From an uncultured Clostridia bacterium (GTDB taxonomy: Bacteria > Bacillota > Dehalobacteriia > UBA4068), in contig CALXSV010000117.1 in NCBI GenBank assembly GCA_944391235.1, positions 1-35,421 of the forward strand: DNA of 35,421 nt. Direction: 5' to 3'. Under the pieces are notes generated by a model. It ran no database searches, was not told the origin of the DNA, and was given only the letters and a program-made list of their open reading frames with translations. Shown one piece after another: positions 7,800 to 13,812 of the stretch (position 1 is its first letter; the number at the start of each line of letters is the position of its first letter). A program made the position numbers and the translations under genes.

Positions 7800-8096
7800 A
7801 TGTTGAAGCAACTGGTGACTGGAAACGCACCAGACTTCTTCCGCATGTTATTCGGACAAGCTTTGTCGTAGGCTCCGGTAGAAATCTTTCATTTCTTTAT
7901 GAATGCATACATGATTTTTATCAAATGCGGTGGAGAGGCCTCCGAAAGTGATGACATCTAGACTCAAGAGATGCTTAAAAGGGAAGAGCCGGCTGAGAAG
8001 TACCCAGAATTACAGAACAAGTACGGAACCCGTGAATTTTTGTGTCGAGGCGAGGGTATTAAGTGGATACAGCAGGAAGAATACGAAAAAATTTGA
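7800..8096 (+). pseudogene. unrecognised small ORF with two in-frame TAG codons
   Basis: One continuous frame runs from ATG 7800, behind an AAAGGAAAG ribosome site, to TGA 8094-8096. It is broken by TAG at 7869-7871 and again by TAG at about 7956-7958. The pieces read MLKQLVTGNAPDFFRMLFGQ, EIFHFFMNAYMIFIKCGGEA and MLKREEPAEKYPELQNKYGT, then FLCRGEGIKWIQQEEYEK. The last 41 codons (7971-8096) have a strongly protein-like, charged composition. If the stops were read through, the product would be 98 residues. I do not recognise the family. TAG ends several intact genes in this window (minD, the LCP gene, the flavin reductase), so a degraded gene is the simplest reading. Confidence 0.45.
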
Positions 8097-8262
8097 GGAG
8101 TATATACGGTGTTAGTTGGAGGAGGACGAGGCGAAAATAGACTGACGATGGAAATTTTCTAAACCCATTTATTGCAGCTGGTAGCGGAATTCTCGCGGCT
8201 ACAGATCGTACTTGCGCAATGAGATGTACAAGCTAGTAATATAGGGATTTTCCTACATATGA
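8097..8262. other. non-coding stretch before the island terminator
   Basis: This stretch, with the terminator after it and bases to 8369, makes up the rest of a roughly 600-base gap between the permease and the EamA gene. Short broken frames occur but none has a start site or a recognisable motif. No repeats, tRNA or mobile-element ends are visible. Confidence 0.4.
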
Positions 8263-8287
8263 AAACCCTCGGCTTTGCCGAGGGTTT
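8263..8287. terminator. perfect 11-bp hairpin, bidirectional terminator
   Basis: AAACCCTCGGC and GCCGAGGGTTT form a perfect 11-bp stem around a 3-base TTT loop. A T-rich stretch (ATTATTT) follows on the + side and TTTTCATAT on the minus side. It separates the + island from the minus-strand EamA gene and could stop both. Confidence 0.85.
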
Positions 8288-8369
8288 ATTATTTAAAACC
8301 TATTGAAAACATATCCTGTTTGGTTTCCAGATTTCTCCGTTAAGAGTGTTCTCCTGTATAGAGGTTTTT

Positions 8370-9314
8370 TCATTGTTCTCCTATCTGGGGATTCTCACTT
8401 ATTACCTGTTTTTCCTTGCTGCTGCTGGTTAGTACAGCTCCAATCATGCAAATGATAAGCAGCATAGCGCCCAAGCTTTGCCGCAGTCCTAGGGTTTCAT
8501 GAAGCAGTAGCCAGCCAAAAAAGCCACCGAATAGGGATTCGGAAGTAAATAAAATAGAAGCAGTGGTGGGAGGCAGAACTTTCTGCACGCCGGTCTGTAC
8601 CAAATTAGCATAGGCTGTTGCTAGAACAGCTGTAAAAATCAATGCGCTCCATACAACGGGCGGAAAATTGGCAGCAGTTGGAATGGGCTCTGTAAACAGC
8701 GCGGCTGCAACATTTAATAATGCAGTAAAGCTTAGCTGAAGCGCAGCCAGCAGTCGGGTATCCATCAGGCTTGTATAATGGTCCAGCACGATGAAATGAA
8801 TGGCAAAGAGCAAGGCGCATAGCAGCGTCCAGATATCGCCCTCGGCTACGGTAAAATTATCGCTTAGTGAGAACAGGGCCAGGGCAACAACTGTTAAAAA
8901 GGCCAAGGCCAACTGACTTTTTTTTATGCGGTGGGTGACAAACCAAGCGATAAGAGAGACAAAAACAACGTAGGTACCGGTAATAAAGGCTGAATTGGAT
9001 ACTGTGGTGCGGGTCAGACCAATGGTTTGCGTGAGATAGGCTGCCCATAGGGGTAGGGCAGTTAAAAATCCAGCTTTGAGTTTTTGTTTGTCCAGGGTGC
9101 GTACTGCTTTGCCGGCAATAAGCCAGAGCAAAACTGCGCCCATAGAAAAACGGATACCCAAAAACCACAGAGAGCTGATATAGTCCAGCGCATTTTTCAT
9201 AAAAACAAAGGCACAGCCCCAAATTGCCGTCACGGATAATATGCCCAGTATACCGAGGAAAATAGTATTTTTATTTTTGATTTGTGTATAATTATTATCT
9301 TTATTCATAAGCAT
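8370..9314 (-). CDS. EamA/DMT family transporter
   Basis: The product has 314 residues from the chosen ATG (complement of 9312-9314), with about ten membrane helices in two EamA repeats. The first repeat starts LSVTAIWGCAFVFMKNALDY and the second is near ALLFAIHFIVLDHYTSLMDT. The family exports small metabolites or drugs; the substrate is unknown. A much longer frame reaches 9578, but its first 88 residues are an antisense shadow of the + gene at 9358, so it was not used. GGAAG lies 7 bases upstream of the chosen start; a second ATG, two codons in, at 9308 is possible. A TTGACA / TAAGAT promoter overlaps the start. Confidence 0.85.
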   Translation of the reverse strand: MLMNKDNNYTQIKNKNTIFLGILGILSVTAIWGCAFVFMKNALDYISSLWFLGIRFSMGAVLLWLIAGKAVRTLDKQKLKAGFLTALPLWAAYLTQTIGLTRTTVSNSAFITGTYVVFVSLIAWFVTHRIKKSQLALAFLTVVALALFSLSDNFTVAEGDIWTLLCALLFAIHFIVLDHYTSLMDTRLLAALQLSFTALLNVAAALFTEPIPTAANFPPVVWSALIFTAVLATAYANLVQTGVQKVLPPTTASILFTSESLFGGFFGWLLLHETLGLRQSLGAMLLIICMIGAVLTSSSKEKQVISENPQIGEQ

Positions 9315-9315
9315 A

Positions 9316-9344
9316 ATCTTACTTCCATTTACTATATTTGTCAA
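9316..9344 (-). promoter_or_regulatory. sigma-A-like promoter overlapping the EamA start
   Basis: On the minus strand TTGACA (complement of 9339-9344) is followed after 17 bases by TAAGAT (complement of 9316-9321). The transcription start would fall near 9309, within the first codons of the longer start, which raises the chance that translation begins at ATG 9308 on a nearly leaderless message. Confidence 0.4.
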
Positions 9345-9357
9345 TGGGGGTGATTTT

Positions 9358-9768
9358 ATGCGCAGAAAAAAAACATATGGAGGTTGGCGTAGCCTGCTTA
9401 TGGCAGTGGGTATGCTGCTGCTGGGCCTATGTTTTCTCATCATTTTTTTGTGCACCGTGCAGCGTGATAGCAACATCTCCCTATTATTGCTATTATGGCT
9501 GGTGTTAAGCGGCTTTGTCTGCGGCTTTTCTTCTGGTTGGCGTGATGCCGGGCATTGGTTGTTGGGTGCTGTTTTCACAGCCTTTATGCTCTGGGCGGCT
9601 ACTGTAGCGCTGATTGCTTCGCTTCTGCCGCCTCTCTTTACACCCTATACCTTAGTGCGGCCTGTATTCCCGCTGCTGCCTTCCTCGCTGCTGGGCGCCT
9701 GGTTGGGCTGCGGTTTTGCCCGCGCTGTTGCATCCCGCCGCCAGCAGCAGGCTACGGAGGCCAGTTGA
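9358..9768 (+). CDS. small membrane protein, possibly TIGR04086/YrzE-like
   Basis: The product has 136 residues and four hydrophobic segments (about 11-34, 40-58, 65-88 and 100-122), with a basic N-terminus (MRRKKTYGG) and a basic tail (SRRQQQ). Length, four-helix layout and the glycine-rich GFVCGFSSGW segment resemble the TIGR04086 family of Bacillota membrane proteins of unknown role, but the match is from memory and weak. The ATG at 9358 follows GGGGGTG. It diverges from the EamA gene with 43 bases between the starts and ends at a bidirectional terminator. Confidence 0.6.
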   Translation: MRRKKTYGGWRSLLMAVGMLLLGLCFLIIFLCTVQRDSNISLLLLLWLVLSGFVCGFSSGWRDAGHWLLGAVFTAFMLWAATVALIASLLPPLFTPYTLVRPVFPLLPSSLLGAWLGCGFARAVASRRQQQATEAS

Positions 9769-9792
9769 GGAGATTCCTGCCTATGTTTGCAT

Positions 9793-9833
9793 AAAAAGAA
9801 GATCCTGGGCTTCAGACCCAGGATCTTCTTTTT
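9793..9833. terminator. bidirectional terminator between convergent genes
   Basis: AAAAAGAAGATCCTGGG pairs perfectly with CCCAGGATCTTCTTTTT across a 7-base loop. It has A-runs and T-runs on both sides, so it works in both directions. The TAA stop of the minus-strand gene that ends at 9832 lies at its edge. Confidence 0.92.
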
Positions 9834-11190
9834 ATGGCTTCCATTGTACAAGTAAGGGGTTTACCCTGGTTCGGTCGTAGCGATGGTATAGAAGACTGTT
9901 TACATCCAGACTATGTTGATAGTGACCTGTATATAGCAGGCCGCTAGCATCAAACACAGCTATATAAAAGCTGCATCCATCGTACGACTGATACCAGGCT
10001 ATAGCGAGTTTTTCTCCATCAAAGTCCATGGTTGTTTCATCATTATTCAGGTAAGGCAGTTGTCCTTCTATTTCAGGCAGGCTGCTGCGCATGGCCAGCT
10101 CATAGCCGTCCGCCATATTATAGCGCAGTACGGCAAATTCTCGCTGGGCAATCAAGGCCACAAGAAAGTCCTCGTAGAGAAACAGGTTGAAGGAGTCCGA
10201 GGCGGTATCCCCAGGCAGCAGCTCTAGCTTTTGTACCTCCTGCATACTGGCTGCATCAAGGATGGTCAGCATAAAACACTGGTTTTCAAAGGTTACAAGC
10301 AAGATCTGGCTTTTTTCCAAGTTGGTATAGAGGCCGATGACGGTGGCCTGTTGTGTATCTATGGCATACACCATAGATAAGGCATTATAGATAGGCTTTA
10401 CCACACCATTTTCCAGCTGCATTGGCAGATAATACAGGCCATAGCCGCCGGGAATCAAACTGGTGTCAAATACCTCTCCCGTGCTGGCCTGGTGATTGAA
10501 GGTAAAGCAAATGCCATCGTCTGTAATTATGCTGTAAACCGTTAAGTCGCTCCCCACCCCGGACATTCCTATACCCGTAACCTCGTCCTGCTCATTTTTG
10601 TCTATGGTAATTTCCAGCTGGCTTGTGGGCAGTACCGGAATTTGAAAGAAGCTGCTGAATACCTGGTTTGCCGCAATCTGTTCCTGATCGTTTTGAGGAA
10701 AATAGCCGGGATAGTCGAACTGTACGTAGATAGGATAATACTTGTAATAAGCACTTATATACACCAGCTCTGTATACTGCTGGCCGCTGGGGCTACGATT
10801 GGCCACATCGTACAGCGGTCTGCTTATGCCAAACTGTTGGGTTGTTTCTACATCCTCAAGCAGGAAGTAATCATAGATGCCATAAAAATCAAAATACAGT
10901 CCATGGTATCTGTGGCTGGAATACTCCGTTTTTTGCTCTTCACTAAAGTGGAATTCTGTGGAAAGGCTGGGTTGATGCCCTCCGCTATATACGCTGTCCC
11001 AGAATAGATGATATCCGGAATGCGCGTGGCAGTATACTTCCAACCCCTCTGTAGCGGTAATGTCTCCTGCCAGGGTAATTTCTCGAATATTTACGGCCTC
11101 CTTATCTGCATTTAGCCAGCTCGCTGCCGCATGAAAGAGCCCGGCGCACAAAAGGAGCAGTAACAGTACAAAGGTTAAACTTTTACGCAT
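9832..11190 (-). CDS. unrecognised exported or membrane-anchored protein of the ABC operon
   Basis: The product has 452 residues. The N-terminus has a signal or anchor segment (KSLTFVLLLLLLCAGLFHAA), after which the protein is soluble, acidic and rich in Tyr and Phe (YHGLYFDFYGIYDYFLLEDV). The C-terminal half has repeated short beta-strand-like stretches (LEKSQILLVTFENQCFMLTI, EDFLVALIAQREFAVLRYNM, SCSFYIAVFDASG-like), suggesting a beta-propeller or beta-sandwich; this is inference. I do not recognise a named family. It is the last gene of the GntR-permease-permease-ATPase operon, 17 bases after the ATPase gene, so it may be an external sensor or accessory subunit. AAGGAAGG lies upstream of the ATG at 11190. 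Confidence 0.75.
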   Translation of the reverse strand: MRKSLTFVLLLLLLCAGLFHAAASWLNADKEAVNIREITLAGDITATEGLEVYCHAHSGYHLFWDSVYSGGHQPSLSTEFHFSEEQKTEYSSHRYHGLYFDFYGIYDYFLLEDVETTQQFGISRPLYDVANRSPSGQQYTELVYISAYYKYYPIYVQFDYPGYFPQNDQEQIAANQVFSSFFQIPVLPTSQLEITIDKNEQDEVTGIGMSGVGSDLTVYSIITDDGICFTFNHQASTGEVFDTSLIPGGYGLYYLPMQLENGVVKPIYNALSMVYAIDTQQATVIGLYTNLEKSQILLVTFENQCFMLTILDAASMQEVQKLELLPGDTASDSFNLFLYEDFLVALIAQREFAVLRYNMADGYELAMRSSLPEIEGQLPYLNNDETTMDFDGEKLAIAWYQSYDGCSFYIAVFDASGLLYTGHYQHSLDVNSLLYHRYDRTRVNPLLVQWKP

Positions 11191-11207
11191 AAGCCTGCTT
11201 CCTTCCT

Positions 11208-11939
11208 TTATTCCTCACCTGTCAAATCACGCAGAGCTTTACGCACGCGGTCCGCTTGGTAATGATAGGTTTCCTTAACAAAATCAAGCAGGCTTTTACC
11301 GCTTTCATCCAGCTCCAACATAGATATATCTCCAACAATGTTTCCCTGGCGGATTAGCAGTGCACGGCTGATGAAGTTTTCAACCTCTTCTAGCAAATGG
11401 GTGGAAAGCAGCACGCTTTCGTGCGGCTCCAAAATCCCCAGCAAAACCTTATAAAAGTCTTCTCTATTAAAGACATCATTTCCGGCAAAGGGTTCGTCCA
11501 TCAGAATGTAATCTGCGCCCTGACTGAGCGCCAAAATTACCTCAAACTGGTTTTTCTGGCCCGCAGAAAAATGCTTTACCGCTTTATGCAGCGGCAGGGC
11601 AAAGAAATCCATCAGGCCGGTAAAACGGCGCGCATCAAAGCGGGGAAAATGTAGCTGGTAGAATTCTTTGTGCGCCTGCGGAGTAAGCGTAGGGAAAAAG
11701 GAATGTTCGCAGGTTGCAAAGGAAATGCGGGCGATGTTTTTCCTGTTAATAGGCTGTCCATCCAAGGTAATCTCACCACTGTAGCGCACATAGTTCAAAA
11801 TGCACTTCATAAGCGTAGTTTTACCGGCGCCATTTTCACCAAACAATCCGATAATTTCTCCCTGTGGCAAGCATAGATTTACCTGATCAAGCGCGCGTTT
11901 GGTACCATAATATTTACTTACCTTTTTGATTTCAAGCAT
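11208..11939 (-). CDS. ABC transporter ATP-binding protein (YtrB-like)
   Basis: The product has 243 residues from MLEIKKVSKYYG. Walker A is GENGAGKTT (34-42), the signature is FSAGQKNQ (124-131), a variant of LSGGQ, Walker B is YILMDEPFAGND (144-155), and the switch histidine is His181 in LLSTHLLEEV. This is the energising subunit of an ABC-2 type exporter with the two permeases upstream. A longer frame to 12065 overlaps the permease and was rejected because GGGAGG sits just before ATG 11939. The start overlaps the permease stop as TAATG, so the two are translationally coupled. Confidence 0.92.
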   Translation of the reverse strand: MLEIKKVSKYYGTKRALDQVNLCLPQGEIIGLFGENGAGKTTLMKCILNYVRYSGEITLDGQPINRKNIARISFATCEHSFFPTLTPQAHKEFYQLHFPRFDARRFTGLMDFFALPLHKAVKHFSAGQKNQFEVILALSQGADYILMDEPFAGNDVFNREDFYKVLLGILEPHESVLLSTHLLEEVENFISRALLIRQGNIVGDISMLELDESGKSLLDFVKETYHYQADRVRKALRDLTGEE

Positions 11940-12448
11940 TATATTCCTCCCATCCACACCTGCCACAGCGTTTGCCACTGGGCCGGAGGTAAACATTGCG
12001 CTGGTGTTATCAGCATATAAAAGGCATAATAGATTAGGAGCAACAGTATGGAAAGAAGCAGGCAAAGCAGCATGGTGGTAAGGGGAATACTAAGACAGCG
12101 TCTCCATAGCTCCCAGCGGCTGGGCAGGCGCTTCATCAGATAAATGCTTTTGCTTCCCTGGTAATGAAATGCATAGTGATAAGCAATAAGCCCCAGCATA
12201 GTCAAGGCGATAATGGCAAAGCCGGTTAGACTATGGCCCAGCAGAACTACAAAGTCCGGCATGTACGCGTCCTGAAAAAAGATTTTTTGGCTGTTTTGCC
12301 TATAAAACAAAGCGTTATAGCCCTGTCCATAGGCAATAAAGAATTTTAAACTGTAGAAAAAGGCGAGTAACAGAGCAGTCCCAATCCACTGCACTTCCTC
12401 CCGGTGGCTTATTCCGACTGGAACATATTTGCTAAACTCAATCTTCAT
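11939..12448 (-). CDS. membrane permease subunit of the ABC operon (second)
   Basis: The product has about 169 residues with three or four hydrophobic segments (VQWIGTALLLAFFYSLKFFI, LLGHSLTGFAIIALTMLGLI, TTMLLCLLLSILLLLIYYAF). The central YQGSKSIYLMKRLPSRWELW loop is typical of small permease-like proteins in YtrA-type operons. ATG 12448 has GGAAGG 9 bases upstream; an in-frame ATG three codons earlier (12457) is less well placed. It overlaps the end of the preceding permease gene by 11 bases and the ATPase start by one base. The substrate is unknown. Confidence 0.7.
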   Translation of the reverse strand: MKIEFSKYVPVGISHREEVQWIGTALLLAFFYSLKFFIAYGQGYNALFYRQNSQKIFFQDAYMPDFVVLLGHSLTGFAIIALTMLGLIAYHYAFHYQGSKSIYLMKRLPSRWELWRRCLSIPLTTMLLCLLLSILLLLIYYAFYMLITPAQCLPPAQWQTLWQVWMGGI

Positions 12449-13163
12449 TGTTTCCATCCTTCCATATGCCAACAAGACTCGTTCCGCTGATCAGCAGCGT
12501 ACAGAAGATGCTAAAGACATCTGTTGCGATCCCTATGGGTTGTACAAAGCTGACCAAGACCAGCGCGGCCAAAAGCCAAATGGACAGGCCCCGTAAATCG
12601 TGCCGCATTTTAAAGGAGTAGGATGCCGCAGTAATTCCCAGTCCGCCCACCAGGACAAAGTTGCGTACATAGCGATTGGTTTCGGCCAGAGGCAGTAAGC
12701 TATGCAAAAAGCTGCTCTGGTAAAAGGCGAGAAAAACAGTCTGCTCATTTATGTAGGTAGTGTCTATTCTTACCAGGTACAATTGGCAAAGCAGGAAAGC
12801 GAGGAGCGCCTGCAATGCCCAAAATATAAAAAAGCACAGCATATTGTAAACAGCGCACCATATTACAGTGCATTTTTCCGATACATAAAGGCGTTGTAGG
12901 GTATAGCGCAGTCTGCTTCCGGAATATTCGCAGCCCGTAAGGCTAAGGATTACGCAGAGCAGCAGGAAGGATATGCCGAAAATAAGCGGAATGCGGCTTT
13001 GTACAAACAGCTCTTCCAGAGAGATAGGCATATCTGGCTGCATGCGGAAAAGCGTAAGAGAAAAGGCTGCGCTCTCCACTAAGGCCATACAAACAATCAG
13101 GCCCACTACCTTATAGATTGAGCTTCTGGCCGCTAGCATAAAAACAGATAGGTGTTGTTTCAT
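12438..13163 (-). CDS. membrane permease subunit of the ABC operon (first)
   Basis: The product has 241 residues with about six hydrophobic segments (for example GLIVCMALVESAAFSLTLF, LIFGISFLLLCVILSLTGC, MLCFFIFWALQALLAFLLCQ, FVLVGGLGITAASYSF). No named domain is certain; position and shape make it an ABC-2 type membrane subunit. AAGGAG lies 7 bases before the ATG at 13163, and only 12 bases separate it from the GntR gene. The tail (GIWKDGNNED) is acidic and cytoplasmic. Confidence 0.75.
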   Translation of the reverse strand: MKQHLSVFMLAARSSIYKVVGLIVCMALVESAAFSLTLFRMQPDMPISLEELFVQSRIPLIFGISFLLLCVILSLTGCEYSGSRLRYTLQRLYVSEKCTVIWCAVYNMLCFFIFWALQALLAFLLCQLYLVRIDTTYINEQTVFLAFYQSSFLHSLLPLAETNRYVRNFVLVGGLGITAASYSFKMRHDLRGLSIWLLAALVLVSFVQPIGIATDVFSIFCTLLISGTSLVGIWKDGNNED

Positions 13164-13175
13164 GGTCTGCTCCTT

Positions 13176-13547
13176 TTAATCCCACAGTTTGTCAAGCAAA
13201 GATAGCGCTTCCTGTTTGGAGATACCCATCTGCTGCATGGCATGAATGAGCGATTTAATTTCGCCCTCCAATAGCTGGGCATGAATCTGCGCAACCTGCC
13301 TTTCATCCACGACCACATAGCTTTTTGCCCCGCTGTGGGATTGAATGATATGCTCCTCCTCCAACAGCCGGTACGCTTTTTGCACTGTATTTGGATTTAC
13401 CCCCAGCACTGCGGAGAGGACGCGGCGTGAAGGCAATTCATCCTGATTTTTTATTGTGCCGGCAACAATGCCCCATTTGATATAGCGGATGATTTGTAAA
13501 TAAATGGGACTGTCCGCATCCAGTACAAGGTTTTCAAATGTTATCAT
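13176..13547 (-). CDS. GntR family regulator, YtrA subfamily
   Basis: The product has 123 residues: a GntR winged helix-turn-helix at about 10-80 (DSPIYLQIIRYIKWGIVAGT, LPSRRVLSAVLGVNPNTVQK, AYRLLEEEHII) and a short C-terminal helical part instead of a large effector domain, as in YtrA. Such regulators repress their own operon and respond to cell-envelope stress, often antibiotics. It heads the minus-strand ABC operon. Two palindromes of form ACTGTAT-N10-ATACAGT lie 30-82 bases upstream of the start and overlap the promoter, so autoregulation is very likely. The ribosome site before ATG 13547 is weak. Confidence 0.9.
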   Translation of the reverse strand: MITFENLVLDADSPIYLQIIRYIKWGIVAGTIKNQDELPSRRVLSAVLGVNPNTVQKAYRLLEEEHIIQSHSGAKSYVVVDERQVAQIHAQLLEGEIKSLIHAMQQMGISKQEALSLLDKLWD

Positions 13548-13576
13548 GGTGTTTTCTCATAATCTTTTTTGCTGAA

Positions 13577-13629
13577 ACTGTATTACATGTATGATACAGT
13601 TTATGACTGTATCATACATGTAATACAGT
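13577..13629. promoter_or_regulatory. twin palindromic operator for the GntR/YtrA-type regulator
   Basis: Two 24-base sites (13577-13600 and 13606-13629) both read ACTGTAT-N10-ATACAGT and are exact reverse complements of each other across a 5-base spacer (TTATG). Each site is itself palindromic at its ends. The right-hand site covers the -10 region and part of the spacer of the minus-strand promoter; the left-hand site covers the region just after the transcription start. Binding by the GntR protein would block transcription. Confidence 0.85.
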
Positions 13630-13639
13630 ATTCTGTCAA
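13611..13639 (-). promoter_or_regulatory. near-consensus sigma-A promoter of the GntR/ABC operon
   Basis: On the minus strand TTGACA (complement of 13634-13639) and TATGAT (complement of 13611-13616) are separated by exactly 17 bases. The predicted transcription start is near 13604, which leaves a leader of about 57 bases before the GntR start. The -10 box lies inside an operator. Confidence 0.85.
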
Positions 13640-13697
13640 GCATAAAATAGTGGGGTTTTTTCCTGCCGCGTTCCTGTCGTATATCTGGTGAAATAGC

Positions 13698-13726
13698 TTG
13701 ATTTACCGTCCTGTACGTGGTAAAAT
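13698..13726 (+). promoter_or_regulatory. valS: sigma-A-like promoter of valS
   Basis: TTGATT (13698-13703) and TAAAAT (13721-13726) are separated by 17 bases. The transcription start would be near 13733, giving a leader of about 80 bases that is too short for a T-box. Confidence 0.75.
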
Positions 13727-13812
13727 TTTAGAATTAGGACAATTTTATTACTGCTATTTGTCCGCTTTGGGACTGCAGTAAATTTGGATAATCAATTTAG
13801 GAGATATATGTT

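Noticed and set aside
1-8300. Insertion sequence or prophage as the cause of island decay
   Set aside because: No transposase, integrase, terminal inverted repeats, target duplications or tRNA attachment site were seen.
9315-9578. Longer EamA protein of 402 residues starting at 9578
   Set aside because: The extra 88 residues are antisense to a + strand gene and show no transporter similarity. A ribosome site fits the start at 9314.
11940-12065. Longer ABC ATPase starting at 12065
   Set aside because: The extension overlaps the permease gene. GGGAGG directly precedes ATG 11939, where the ABC domain begins.
13727-13812. T-box riboswitch before valS
   Set aside because: The leader is only about 80 bases from the likely promoter and has no T-box core sequence or terminator hairpin.
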